Source: Sanderia malayensis (taxonomy: Eukaryota > Cnidaria > Scyphozoa > Semaeostomeae > Pelagiidae). Taken from it: 64,000 bases of DNA. The notes under the pieces are model-generated. The model searched no databases. It saw only the letters and a program-made list of their open reading frames with translations, and was not told the DNA's origin. The stretch's first letter is position 1, and each line of letters opens with the position of its first letter. The DNA is taken from contig RQOL01000524.1 in the NCBI GenBank assembly GCA_013076295.1, positions 310,001 through 374,000 on the forward strand. The letters run 5' to 3'. Both the position numbers and the translations under genes were made by a program. Positions 15,401 to 29,640 of this stretch are shown here, piece after piece.

Positions 15401-18400
15401 TCTCCCTGAAAATGACATCGAATCATGCGCAAATTGTGGGAATGAATCCTGAAATTTATTAGTGTAAGTTGCGGGAAAAAAAGTTAATTTTCATTGGTAT
15501 AAATTGTGGGAATGAATGTTATTGTAAATTGTGGGAATGAATGTTAATATTACTAAAAGAAGTAACTAAAAGTGCATAACAATTTTTTCTCGCTGAATTG
15601 ACATGGAATCATGCGCAAATTGTCGGAATGAATCCTGAAATTTATTAGTGTAAGTTGCGGGAATAAAAGTTAATTTTTATTGGTGTAAATTATGGGAATG
15701 AATGTTATTATAACTGAAAAAAGTATCTAAATGTGTATAACAATTTTTCTTCGCTGAATTGACGTGGAATCATGCGCAATTTGTGGGAATGAATGTTAAT
15801 TTTGATTAGTGTAAGTTGCGGGAAAAAAAGTTGATTTTTATTGGTGTAAATTGCGGGAATGATAGGTAAATTTTATTAGTGTAAATTGTGGGAATTAGTG
15901 TTATCTTTTATTAGTATAAATTGTGGGAATGAATGTTAATATTACTGAAAAAGTAACTAAAAGAGTATAACAATTTGTTTTCGCTGAATTGACGTGGAAT
16001 CTTGCGCAAATTGTGGGAATGAATACTAATTTTAATTAGTGTAAGTTGCGGAAATAAAAGTTAATTTTTATTGGTGTAAATTGTGGGAATGAGTGTAATT
16101 TTTTATTAGTGTAAATTGTGGGAATGAATGTTAATTTTACTGAAAAAAGTAACTAAAAGTGCATAACAATTTGTTCTCGCTGAATTGACATGGAATCATG
16201 CGCAAATTGTGGGAATGAATGTTAATTTTGATTAGTGTAAGTTGCGGGAAAAAAGTTGATTTTTATTGGTGTAAATTGCGGGAATGAGTGTAATTTTTTA
16301 TTAGTGTAAATTGTGGGAATGAATGTTAATGTTACTGAAAAAGTAACTAAAAGTGTATAACAATTTGTTCTCACTGAATTGACGTGGAATCATGCGCAAT
16401 TTGTGGGAATGAATGTTAATTTTGATTAGAGTAAGTTGCGGGAAAAAATGTTAATATTACTGAAAAAAGTAACTAAAAGAGTATAACAATTTGTTTTCGC
16501 TGAATTGACGTGGAATCTTGCGCAAATTGTGGGAATGAATACTAATTTTAATTAGTGTAAGTTGCGGAAATAAAAGTTAATTTTTATTGGTGTAAATTGT
16601 GGGAATGAGTGTAATTTTTTATTAGTGTAAATTGTGGGAATGAATGTTAATTTTACTGAAAAAAGTAACTAAAAGTGCATAACAATTTGTTCTCGCTGAA
16701 TTGACATGGAATCATGCGCAAATTGTGGGAATGAATGTTAATTTTGATTAGTGTAAGTTGCGGGAAAAAAGTTGATTTTTATTGGTGTAAATTGCGGGAA
16801 TGAGTGTAATTTTTTATTAGTGTAAATTGTGGGAATTAGTGTTATCTTTTATTAGTGTAAATTGTGGGAATGAATGTTAATATTACCGAAAAAGTAACTA
16901 AAAGAGTATAACAATTGGCTTTCGCTGAATTGACGTGGAATCATGCGCAAACTGTGGTAATGAATCCTAATTTTGATTAGTGTAAATTTCGGGAAAAAAA
17001 GTTAATTTTCATTGGTATAAATTGTGGGAATGAATGTTATTGTAAATTGTGGGAATGAATGCTAATATTACTGAAAGAAGTAACTAATAGTGTATAACAA
17101 TTTGTTCTCCCTGAAAATGACATCGAATCATGCGCAAATTTTGGGAATGAATCCTGAAATTTATTAGTGTAAGTTGCGGGAAAAAAAGTTAATTTTCATT
17201 GGTATAAATTGTGGGAATGAATGTTATTGTAAATTGTGGGAATGAATGTTAATATTACTGAAAGAAGTAACTAAAAGTGCATAACAATTTGTTCTCGCTG
17301 AATTGGCATGGAATCATGCGCAAATTGTGGGAATGAATCCTGAAATTTATTAGTGTAAGTTGCGGGAAAAAAAGTTAATTTTCATTGGTATAAATTGTGG
17401 GAATGAATGTTATTGTAAATTATGGGAATGAATGTTATTATAACTGAAAAAAGTATCTAAAAGTGTATAACAATTTTTCTTTGCTGAATTCACGTGGAAT
17501 CATGCGCAATTTGTGGGAATGAATGTTAATTTTGATTAGTGTAAGTTGCGGGAAAAAAAGTTGATTTTTATTGGTGTAAATTGCGGGAATGATAGGTAAA
17601 TTTTATTAGTGTAAATTGTGGGAATTAGTGTTATCTTTTATTAGTATAAATTGTGGGAATGAATGTTAATATTACTGAAAAAGTAACAAAAAGAGTATAA
17701 CAATTTGCTTTCGCTGAATTGACGTGGAATCATGCGCAAACTGTGGGAATGAATCCTAATTTTGATTAGTGTAAATTTCGGGAAAAAAAGTTAATTTTCA
17801 TTGGTATAAATTGTGGGAATGAATGTTATTGTAAATTGTGGGAATGAATGTTAATATTACTGAAAGAAGTAACTAAAGGTGTATAGCAATTTTTTCTCAC
17901 TGAATTGACGTGGAATCATGCGCAAACTGTGGGAATGAATCCTAATTTTGATTAGTGTAAGTTGCGGGAATTAGTGTTATCTTTATTAGTGTAAATTGTG
18001 GGAATGAATGTTAATATTACTGAAAAAAGTAACTATAATGTATAACAATTTGTTCTGGCTGAATTTATGGGAATCATGCGCAAATTGTGGGAATGAATGT
18101 TAATTTTGATTAGTGTAAGTTGCGGGAATAAAAGGTGATTTTTATTGGTGTAAATTGTGGGAGGGAAAATTAATTTTTATTGGCGTAAATTGTGGGAATG
18201 AGTGTTATCTTCTATTAGTGTAAATAGTGGGAAGGAATGTTAATATTACTGAAAAAAGTAACTAAAAGTGTATAACAATTTGTTCTCCCTGAAAATGACA
18301 TCGAATCATGCGCAAATTGTGGGAATGAATCCTAATCTTGCTTAGTGTAAGTTGCGGGAATAAAAATTAATTTTTATTGGTGCAAATTGTGGGAATGAAT

Positions 18401-18739
18401 GTTAATATAACTGAAACAAGCAACTAGAAGTTTATAACAATTTGTTTTCGCTGAATCGACGTGGTGTCATGCGCAAATTGTGGGAGTGAATGTTATTTTT
18501 GATTAGTGTAAGTTGCGGGAATAAAAGTTGATTTTTATTCCTGTAAATTGTGGCAACGAAAGTTAATTTTTATTAGTGTAAATTGTGGGAATGAGTGTTA
18601 TCTTTTATTATTGTACATTGTGGGAATGAAAGTTAACATAACTGAAAAAAGTAACTAAAAGTGTATAGCAATTTGTTGTGGCTGACTTAACGTGGAATCC
18701 TGCGCAATTTGTTGGAATGAATCTAAATAAATTGTAGGA
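9442..18739. repeat. Higher-order repeat unit, copy 2 (~9.3 kb)
   Basis: It is nearly identical to copy 1 over its full length, monomer by monomer. It is shorter by about 150 bp because a stretch corresponding to about 8605-8765 of copy 1 is missing at about 18064-18070, where the sequence reads CTGAATTTATGGGAATC. The offset between matching points changes from about 9450 before this junction to 9298 after it. Confidence 0.85.
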
Positions 18740-21700
18740 ATGAATGTTAATATTACTCAAAAAAGTAACTAAATGTGTATAACAATTTGTTTTCGCTGAA
18801 TTGACATGAATCATGCGCAAATTGTGGGGATGAATCCTAATTTTGATTAGTGTAAGTTGCGGGAATAAAAGTTGATTTTTATTGGTGTAAATTGTGGGAA
18901 TGAAAGTTATCTTTATTATTGTAAATTGTGGGAATGAATGTTAATACTACTGAAAAGAAAACTAAAAGAGTATAACAATTTGCTTTCGCTGAATTGACGT
19001 GGATTCATGCGCAAATTGTGGGAATGAATATTAATTTTGATTAGTGTAAGTTGCGGGAATAAAAGTTGATTTTTATTGGTGTAAATTGTTGGAATAAATG
19101 TTCATATAACTGAAAAAAGTAACTAAAAGTGTATAACAATTTGTTTTCGCTGATTTGACGTGGAATCATTCTCAAATTGTTGGAATGAATTTAATTTTGA
19201 TTAGTGTAAGTTGCGGAAATAAAAGTTAATTTTTATTGCTATAAATTGTGGGAATGAATGTTATCTTTATTAGTGTAATTAGTGGGAATGAATGATAATA
19301 TTGCTCAAAATATAACTAAAAGTGTATAACAATTTGTTTTCGCTGAATTGACATAAAATCATGCGCAAATTGTGGGAATGAATCTTAATTTTGATTAGTG
19401 TAAGTTTCGGGAAAAAAAGTTAATTTTTCTTGGTATAAATTGTGGGAATGAATGTCAATATAACTGGAACAAGTAACTAAAGTGTATAACAATTTGTTCT
19501 CGCTGAATTGACATGGAATCATGCGCAAATTGTGGGAATGAATCCTAATTTTGATTAGTGTAAGTTTCGGGAAAAAAACTTAATTTTCCTTGGTATAAAT
19601 TGTGGGAGTGAATGTTATCTTTTATTAGTGTAAATTGTGGGAAGGAATGTTAATATTACTGAAAAAAGTAACTATAATGTATAACAATTTGTTCTGGCTA
19701 AATTGACGGGGAATCATGCGCAAATTGTTGGAATGAATGTTACTTTTGATTTGTGTAAGTTGCGGGAATAAAAGTTAATTTTTATTGGTGTAAATTGTGG
19801 GAATGAATGTTAATATAACTGAAAAAAGTAACTAAAAGTGTATAGCAATTTGTTGTGGCTGAATTGACGTGGAATCCTGCGCAATTTGTTGGAATGAATT
19901 TAAATAAATTGTAGGAATGAATGTTAATATTACTCAAAAAAGTAACTAAATGTGTATAACAATTTGTTTTCGCTGAATTGACATGAATCATGCGCAATTT
20001 GTGGGGATGAATCCTAATTTTGATTAGTGTAAGTTGCGGGAATAAAAGTAGATTTTTATTGGTGTAAATTGTGGGAATGATAGGTAAATTTTATTAGTGT
20101 AAATTGTGGGAATTAGTGTTATCATTTATTAGTGTAAATTGTGGGAATGAATGTTAATATTACTGAAAAAGTAACTAAAAGAGTATAACAATTTGCTTTC
20201 GCTGAATTGACGTGGAATCATGCGCAAACTGTGGGAATGAATCTTAATTTTGATTAGTGTAAGTTTCGGGAAAAAAAGTTAATTTTTATTGGTATAAATT
20301 GTGGGAATGAATGTTATCTTTATTATTGTAAATTGTGGGAATGAATGTTAATATTACTGAAAAGAAAACTAAAAGAGTATAACAATTTGCTTTCGCTGAA
20401 TTGACGTGGAATCATGCGCAAAATGTTTAAATGAATCCTAATTTTGATTAGTGTAAGTTTCGGGAAAAAAAGTTAAGTTTTCTTGGTATAAATTGTGGGA
20501 GTGAATGTTGTCTTTTATTAGTGTAAATTGTGGGAAGGAATGTTAATATTACTGCAAAAAGTAACTATAATGTATAACAATTTGTTCTGGCTGAATTGAC
20601 GTGGAATCATGCGCAAATTGTGGGAATGAATGTTAATTTTGATTAGTGTAAGTTGCGGGAATAAAAGTTGATTTTTATTGGTGTAAATTGTTGGAATAAA
20701 TGTTCATATAACTGAAAAAAGTAACTAAAAGTGTATAACAATTTGTTCTCGCTGATTTGACGTGGAATCATGCTCAAATTGTTGGAATGAATTTAATTTT
20801 GATTAGTGTAAGTTGCGGAAATAAAAGTTAATTTTTATTGCTATAAATTGTGGGAATGAATGTTATCTTTATTAGTGTAATTAGTGGGAATGAATGATAA
20901 TATTACTCAAAAATATAACTAAAAGTGTATAACAATTTGTTTTCGCTGAATTGACATGGAATCATGCGCAAATTGTGGGAATAAATCCTAGTTTTGATTA
21001 GTGTAAGTTGCGGGAATAAAAGTAGATTTTTATTGGTGTAAATTGTGGGAATGATAGGTAAATTTTATTAGTGTAAATTGTGGGAATTAGTGTTATCATT
21101 TATTAGTGTAAATTGTGGGAATGAATGTTAATATTACTGAAAAAGTAACTAAAAGAGTATAACAATTTGCTTTCGCTGAATTGACGTGGAATCATGCGCA
21201 AACTGTGGGAATGAATCTTAATTTTGATTAGTGTAAGTTTCGGGAAAAAAAGTTAATTTTTATTGGTATAAATTGTGGGAATGAATGTTATCTTTATTAT
21301 TGTAAATTGTGGGAATGAATGTTAATATTACTGAAAAGAAAACTAAAAGAGTATAACAATTTGCTTTCGCTGAATTGACGTGGAATCATGCGCAAAATGT
21401 TTAAATGAATCCTAATTTTGATTAGTGTAAGTAAGTAAGTTTTATTGGTATAAATTGTGGGAATGAATGTTATCTTTATTATTGTAAATTGTGGGAATGA
21501 ATGTTAATATTACTGAAAAGAAAACTAAAAGAGTATAACAATTTGCTTTCGCTGAATTGACGTGGAATCATGCGCAAAATGTTTAAATGAATCCTAATTT
21601 TGATTAGTGCAAGTTTCGGGAAAAAAAGTTGATTTTTATTGGTGTAAATTGTGGGAGGGAAAATTAATTTTTATTGGTGTAAATTGTGGGAATGAGTGTT

Positions 21701-22520
21701 ATCTTCTATTAGTGTAAATAGTAGGAAGGAATGTTAATATTACTGAAAAAAGTAACTAATAGTGTATAACAATTTGTTCTCCCTGAAAATGACATCGAAT
21801 CATGCGCAAATTGTGGGAATGAATCCTAATCTTGCTTAGTGTAAGTTGCGGGAATAAAAATTAATTTTTATTGGTGCAAATTGTGGGAATGAATGTTAAT
21901 ATAACTGAAACAAGCAACTAGAAGTTTATAACAATTTGTTTTCGCTGAATCGACGTGGTGTCATGCGCAAATTGTGGGAGTGAATGTTATTTTTGATTAG
22001 TGTAAGTTGCGGGAATAAAAGTTGATTTTTATTCCTGTAAATTGTGGGAACGAAAGTTAATTTTTATTAGTGTAAATTGTGGGAATGAGTGTTATCTTTT
22101 ATTATTGTACATTGTGGGAATGAAAGTTAACATAACTGAAAAAAGTAACTAAAAGTGTATAGCAATTTGTTGTGGCTGAATTGACGTGGAATCCTGCGCA
22201 ATTTGTTGGAATGAATCTAAATAAATTGTAGGAATGAATGTTAATATTACTCAAAAAAGTAACTAAATGTGTATAACAATTTGTTTTCGCTGAATTGACA
22301 TGAATCTTGCGCAAATTGTGAGGATGAATCCTAATTTTGATTAGTGTAAGTTGCGGGAAAAAAAGTTGATTTTTATTGGTGTAAATTGAGGGAATGATAG
22401 GTAAATTTTATTAGTGTAAATTGTGGGAATGAGTGTTATCTTTTATTAGTGTAAATTGTGGGAATGAATGTTAATGTTACTGAAAAAGTAACTAAAAGTG
22501 TATAACAATTTGTTCTCGCT
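18740..22520. repeat. Higher-order repeat unit, copy 3 (truncated)
   Basis: It follows copy 2 at a constant offset of about 9298-9303 bp, including the AAGTAAGTAAG marker near 21430 and the CAAGCAACTAGAAG marker near 21913. Similarity in the same order stops at about 22520, where monomers with GTGAAACCATGCGCAAGTTG take over. So only the first 3.8 kb of the unit is present. Confidence 0.8.
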
Positions 22521-23210
22521 GAATTGACGTGAAACCATGCGCAAGTTGTGGGAATGAATGTTAATTTTGATGAGTGTAAATTGTGGGAGGGAAAATTAAT
22601 TTTTATTCGTGTAAATTGTGGGAATGAGTGTTATCTTTTATTAGTGTAAATTGTGGGAATGAATGTTAATGTTACTGAAAAAGTAACTAAAAGTGTATAA
22701 CAATTTGTTCTCGCTGAATTGACGTGAAACCATGCGCAAGCTGTGGGAATGATTGTTAATTTTGATTAGTGTAAGTTGCGGGAATAAAAGTTAATTTTTG
22801 TTGGTGTAAATTGTGGGAATGAGTGTTATCTTTTATTAGTGTAAATTGTGGGAATGAATGTTAATGTTACTGAAAAAGTAACTAAAAGTGTATAACAATT
22901 TGTTCTCGCTGAATTGACGTGAAACCATGCGCAAGTTGTGGGAATGAATGTTAATTTTGATGAGTGTAAATTGTGGGAGGGAAAATTAATTTTTATTCGT
23001 GTAAATTGTGGGAATGAGTGTTATCTTTTATTAGTGTAAATTGTGGGAATGAATGTTAATGTTACTGAAAAAGTAACTAAAAGTGTATAACAATTTGTTC
23101 TCGCTGAATTGACGTGAAACCATGCGCAAGCTGTGGGAATGATTGTTAATTTTGATTAGTGTAAGTTGCGGGAATAAAAGTTAATTTTTGTTGGTGTAAA
23201 TTGTGGGAAT
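22430..23210. repeat. Tandem duplication of a two-monomer block (~390 bp)
   Basis: Two successive copies of a pair of monomers, one with GCAAGTTG and a shortened TTTTGATGAGTGTAAATTG junction, the other with GCAAGCTGTGGGAATGATTG. The GATGAGTG landmark lies at about 22569 and 22959, a 390-bp period. Confidence 0.75.
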
Positions 23211-23639
23211 GAGTGTAATCTTTTATTAGTGTAAATTGTGGGATTGAATGTTAATTTTACAGAAAAAAGTAACTATAATGTATAACAATTTGTTCTGGCT
23301 GAATTTACGTGGAATCATGCGCAAATTTTGGGAATGAATCCTAATTTTGATTAGTGTAAGTTGCGGGAATAAAATTTAGTTTTTAGTAGTGTAAATTGTG
23401 GGAATGAGTGTTATCATTTATTATTGTACATTGTGGGAAAGAATGTTAACATAACTGAAAAAAGTAACTAAAAGTGTATAGCAATATGTTGTGGCTGAAT
23501 TGACGTGGAATCATGCGCAAATTGTGGGAATGAATCTAAATAAATTGTAGGAATGAATGTTAATATTACTCAAAAAAGTAACTAAATGTGTATAGCAATT
23601 TGTTTTCGCTGAATTGACATGAATCATGCGCAAATTGTG

Positions 23640-26600
23640 GGGATGAATCCTAATTTTGATTAGTGTAAGTTGCGGGAATAAAAGTTGATTTTTATTGGTG
23701 TAAATTGTGGGAGGGAAAATTAATTTTTATTCGTGTAAATTGTGGGAATGAGTGTTATCTTTTATTCGTGTAAATTGTGGGAATGAATGTCAATATTACT
23801 GAAAAAGTAACTAAAAGTGTATAACAATTTGTTCTCGCTGAATTGACGTGAAATCATGCGTAATTTGTGGGAATGAATGTTAATTTTGATTATTGTAAGT
23901 TGCGGGAATAAAAGTTATCTTTTGTTGGTGTAAATTGTGGGAATGAGTGTTATCTTTTATTAGTGTAAATTGTGGGAATGAATGTTAATATTACTGAAAG
24001 AAGTAACTAAAAGTGTATAACAATTTTTTCTCGCTGAATTGACGTGGAATCATGCGCAAACTGTGGGAATGAATCCTAATTTTGATTAGTGTAAGTTGCG
24101 GGAATAAAAGTTATTTTTTATTGGTGTAAAGTGTGGGAATGAGTGTAATCTTTAATTAGTGTAAATTGTGGGATTGACTGTTAATTTTACTGAAAAAAGT
24201 AACTATAATGTATAACAATTTGTTCTGGCTGAATTTACGTGGAATCATGCGCAAATTGTGGGAATGAATCCTAATTTTGATTAGTGTAAGTTGCGGGAAT
24301 AAAAGTTAGTTTTTATTAGTGTAAATTGTGGGAATGCATGTTTATATGACTGAAAAAAGTAACTAAAAGTGTATAACAATTTGTTTTCGCTGAATTGGCT
24401 TGGAATCATACGCAAATTGTGGGAATGAATGTTAATATTACTGAAAGAAGTAACTAAAAGTGTATAACAATTTTTTCTCGCTGAATTGACGTGGAATCAT
24501 GCGCAAACTGTGGGAATGAATCCTAATTTTGATTAGTGTAAGTTGCGGGAATAAAAGTTATTTTTTATTGGTGTAAATTGTGGGAATGAGTGTAATCTTT
24601 TATTAGTGTAAATTGTGGGAATGAAGGTTAATGTTATTGAAAAAGTAACTAAAAGTGTATAACAATTTGTTCTCGCTGAATTGACGTGGAATCTTGCGCA
24701 AATTGTGGGAATGAATACTAATTTTAATTAGTGTAAGTTGCGGAAATAAAAGTTAATTTTTATTGGTCTAAATTGTGGGAATGAGTGTAATTTTTTATTA
24801 GTGTAAATTGTGGGAATGGATGTTAATTTTATTGAAAAAAGTAACTAAAAGTGCATAACAATTTGTTTTCGCTGAATTGACATGGAATCATGCGCAAATT
24901 GTGGGAATAAATGTTAATTTTGATTAGTGTAAGTTGCGGGAAAAAAGATGATTTTTATTGGTGTAAATTGCGGGAATGATAGGTAAAATTTATTAGTGTA
25001 AATTGTGGGAATTAGTGTTATCTTTTATTAGTGTAAATTGTGGGAATGGATGTTAATATTACCGAAAAAGTAACTAAAAGAGTATAACAATTGGCTTTCG
25101 CTGAATTGACGTGGAATCATGCGCAAACTGTGGGAATGAATCCTAATTTTGATTAGTGTAAATTTCGGGAAAAAAAGTTAATTTTCATTGGTATAAATTG
25201 TGGGAATGAATGTTATTGTAAATTGTGGGAATGAATGTTAATATTACTGAAGGAAGTAACTAATAGTGTATAACAATTTGTTCTCCCTGAAAATGACATC
25301 GAATCATGCGCAAATTGTGGGAATGAATGTTAATTTTGATTAATGTAAGTTGCGGGAATAAAACTTGATTTTTATTGGTGTAAATTGTGGGAGGGAAAAT
25401 TAATTTTTATTCGTGTAAATTGTGGGAATGAGTGTTATCTTTTATTTGTGTAAATTGTGCGAATGAATGTTAATATTACTGAAAAAGTAACTAAAAGTGT
25501 ATAACAATTTGTTCTCGCTGAATTGACGTGAAATCATGCGTAATTTGTTGGAATGAATGTTAATTTTGATTATTGTAAGTTGCGGGAATAAAAGTTAACT
25601 TTTGTTGGTGTAAATTGTGGGAATGAGTGTTATCTTTTATTAGTGTAAATTGTGGGAATGAATGTTAATATTACTGAAAGAAGTAACTAAAAGTGTATAA
25701 CAATTTTTTCTCGCTGAATTGACGTGGAATCATGCGCAAACTGTGGGAATGAATCCTAATTTTGATTAGTGTAAGTTGCGGGAATAAAAATTATTTTTTA
25801 TTGGTGTAAATTGTGGGAATGAGTGTAATCTTTTATTAGTGTAAATTGTGGGATTGACTGTTAATTTTACTGAAAAAAGTAACTATAATGTATAACAATT
25901 TGTTCTGGCAGAATTTACGTGGAATCATGCGCAAATTGTGGGAATGAATCCTAATTTTGATTAGTGTAAGTTGCGGGAATAAAAGTTAGTTTTTATTAGT
26001 GTAAATTGTGGGAATGCATGTTTATATGACTGAAAAAAGTAACTAAAAGTGTATAACAATTTGTTTTCGCTGAATTGGCTTGGAATCATACGCAAATTGT
26101 GGGAATGAATGTTAATATTACTGAAAGAAGTAACTAAAAGTGTATAACAATTTTTTCTCGCTGAATTGACGTGGAATCATGCGCAAACTGTGGGAATGAA
26201 TCCTAATTTTGATTAGTGTAAGTTGCGGGAATAAAAGTTATTTTTTATTGGTGTAAATTGTGGGAATGAGTGTAATCTTTTATTAGTGTAAATTGTGGGA
26301 ATGAGGGTTAATGTTATTGAAAAAGTAACTAAAAGTGTATAACAACTTGTTCTCGCTGAATTGACGTGGAATCTTGCGCAAATTGTGGGAATGAATACTA
26401 ATTTTAATTAGTGTAAGTTGCGGAAATAAAAGTTAATTTTTATTGGTGTAAATTGTGGGAATGAGTGTAATTTTTTATTAGCGTAAATTGTGGGAATGAA
26501 TGTTAATTTTATTGAAAAAAGTAACTAAAAGTGCATAACAATTTGTTCTCGCTGAATTGACATGGAATCATGCGCAAATTGTGGGAATAAATGTTAATTT

Positions 26601-27000
26601 TGATTAGTGTAAGTTGCGGGAAAAAAGTTGATTTTTATTGGTGTAAATTGCGGGAATGATAGGTAAAATTTATTAGTGTAAATTGTGGGAATTAGTGTTA
26701 TCTTTTATTAGTGTAAATTGTGGGAATGAATGTTAATATTACCGAAAAAGTAACTAAAAGAGTATAACAATTGGCTTTCGCTGAATTGACGTGGAATCAT
26801 GCGCAAACTGTGGGAATAAATCCTAATTTTGATTAGTGTAAATTTCGGGAAAAAAAGTTAATTTTCATTGGTATAAATTGTGGGAATGAATGTTATTGTA
26901 AATTGTGGGAATGAATGTTAATATTACTGCAAGAAGTAACTAATAGTGTTTAACAATTTGTTCTCCCTGAAAATGACATCGAATCATGCGCAAATTGTGG
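23640..27000. repeat. Two tandem copies of a ~1.68-kb higher-order block
   Basis: Positions 24001 and 25681 begin the same text, and the match holds through distinctive features such as TTTATATGACTG (24351 and 26031), TGGAATCATACGC, and ACCGAAAAAGTAAC. The copies cover about 23640-25320 and 25321-27000. Differences between them are scattered single bases. Confidence 0.8.
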
Positions 27001-29640
27001 GAATGAATCCTGAAATTTATTAGTGTAAGTTGCGGGAAAAAAAGTTAATTTTCATTGGTATAAATTGTGGGAATGAATGTTATTGTAAATTGTGGGAATG
27101 AATGTTAATATTACTGAAAGAAGTAACTAAAAGTGCATAACAATTTTTTCTCGCTGAATTGACATGGAATCATGCGCAAATTGTGGGAATGAATCCTGAA
27201 ATTTATTAGTGTAAGTTGCGGGAATAAAAGTTAATTTTTATTGGTGTAAATTATGGGAATGAATGTTATTATAACTGAAAAAAGTATCTAAAAGTGTATA
27301 ACAATTTTTCTTCGCTGAATTGACGTGGAATCATGCGCAATTTGTGGGAATGAATGTTAATTTTGATTAGTGTAAGTTGCGGGAAAAAAAGTTGATTTTT
27401 ATTGGTGTAAATTGCGGGAATGATAGGTAAATTTTATTAGTGTAAATTGTGGGAATTAGTGTTATCTTTTATTAGTATAAATTGTGGGAAAAAATGTTAA
27501 TATTACTGAAAAAAGTAACTAAAAGAGTATAACAATTTGTTTTCGCTGAATTGACGTGGAATCTTGCGCAAATTGTGGGAATGAATACTAATTTTAATTA
27601 GTGTAAGTTGCGGAAATAAAAGTTAATTTTTATTGGTGTAAATTGTGGGAATGAGTGTAATTTTTTATTAGTGTAAATTGTGGGAATGAATGTTAATTTT
27701 ACTGAAAAAAGTAACTAAAAGTGCATAACAATTTGTTCTCGCTGAATTGACATGGAATCATGCGCAAATTGTGGGAATGAATGTTAATTTTGATTAGTGT
27801 AAGTTGCGGGAAAAAAGTTGATTTTTATTGGTGTAAATTGCGGAAATGAGTGTAATTTTTTATTAGTGTAAATTGTGGGAATAAATGTTAATGTTACTGA
27901 AAAAGTAACTAAAAGTGTATAACAATTTGTTCTCACTGAATTGACGTGGAATCATGCGCAATTTGTGGGAATGAATGTTAATTTTGATTAGAGTAAGTTG
28001 CGGGAAAAAATGTTAATATTACCGAAAAAGTAACTAAAAGAGTATAACAATTGGCTTTCGCTGAATTGACGTGGAATCATGCGCAAACTGTGGGAATGAA
28101 TCCTAATTTTGATTAGTGTAAATTTCGGGAAAAAAAGTTAATTTTCATTGGTAAAAATTGTGGGAATGAACGTTATTGTAAATTGTGGGAATGAATGTTA
28201 ATATTACTGAAAGAAGTAACTAATAGTGTATAACAATTTGTTCTCCCTGAAAATGACATCGAATCATGCGCAAATTTTGGGAATGAATCCTGAAATTTAT
28301 TAGTGTAAGTTGCGGGAAAAAAAGTTAATTTTCATTGGTATAAATTGTGGGAATGAATGTTATTGTAAATTGTGGGAATGAATGTTAATATAACTGAAAG
28401 AAGTAACTAAAAGTGCATAACAATTTGTTCTCGCTGAATTGACATGGAATCATGCGCGAATTGTGGGAATGAATCCTGAAATTTATTAGTGTAAGTTGCG
28501 GGAATAAAAGTTAATTTTTATTGGTGTAAATTATGGGAATGAATGTTATTATAACTGAAAAAAGTATCTAAAAGTGTATATTAATTTTTCTTCGCTGAAT
28601 TGACGTGGAATCATGCGCAATTTGTGGGAATGAATGTTAATTTTGATTAGTGTAAGTTGCGGGAAAAAAAGTTGATTTTTATTGGTGTAAATTGCGGGAA
28701 TGATAGGTAAATTTTATTAGTGTAAATTGTGGGAATTAGTGTTATCTTTTATTAGTATAAATTGTGGGAATGAATGTTAATATTACTGAAAAAGTAACTA
28801 AAAGAGTGTAACAATTTGCTTTCGCTGAATTGACGTGGAATCATGCGCAAACTGTGGGAATGAATCCTAATTTTGATTAGTGTAAATTTCGGGAAAAAAG
28901 TTAATTTTCATTGGTATAAATTGTGGGAATGAATGTTATTGTAAATTGTGGGAATGAATGTTAATATTACTGAAAGAAGTAACTAAAGGTGTATAGCAAT
29001 TTTTTCTCACTGAATTGACGTGGAATCATGCGCAAACTGTGGGAATGAATCCTAATTTTGATTAGTGTAAGTTGCGGGAATTAGTGTTATCTTTTATTAG
29101 TGTAAATTGTGGGAATGAATGTTAATATTACTGAAAAAAGTAACTATAATGTATAACAATTTGTTCTGGCTGAATTTACGTGGAATCATGCGCAAATTGT
29201 GGGAATAAATCCTAATTTTGATTAGTTTTTAATAGTGTAAATTGTGGGAATGCATGTTTATATGACTGAAAAAGGTAACTATAATGTATAACAATTTGTT
29301 TTCGCTGAATTGGCTGGGAATCATGCGCAAATTGTGGGAATGAATGTTAATTTTGATTAGTGTAAGTTGCGGGAATAAAAGGTGATTTTTATTGGTGTAA
29401 ATTGTGGGAGGGAAAATTAATTTTTATTGGTGTAAATTGTGGGAATGAGTGTTATCTTCTATTAGTGTAAATAGTGGGAAGGAATGTTAATATTACTGAA
29501 AAAAGTAACTAGTAGTGTATAACAATTTGTTCTCCCTGAAAATGACATCGAATCATGCGCAAATTGTGGGAATGAATCCTAATCTTGCTTAGTGTAAGTT
29601 GCGGGAATAAAAATTAATTTTTATTGGTGCAAATTGTGGG
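27001..29640. repeat. Diverged partial copy of the 9.3-kb unit
   Basis: The series of variants here (AATCCTGAAATTTATTAG near 27005, GTATCTAAAAGTG near 27287, GAATTGGCTGGGAATC near 29311, the CTTGCTTAGTG marker near 29586) follows the same order as about 15440-18380 of copy 2, with small internal losses. One example is the shortened TTGATTAGTTTTTAATAG near 29220. Confidence 0.65.
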
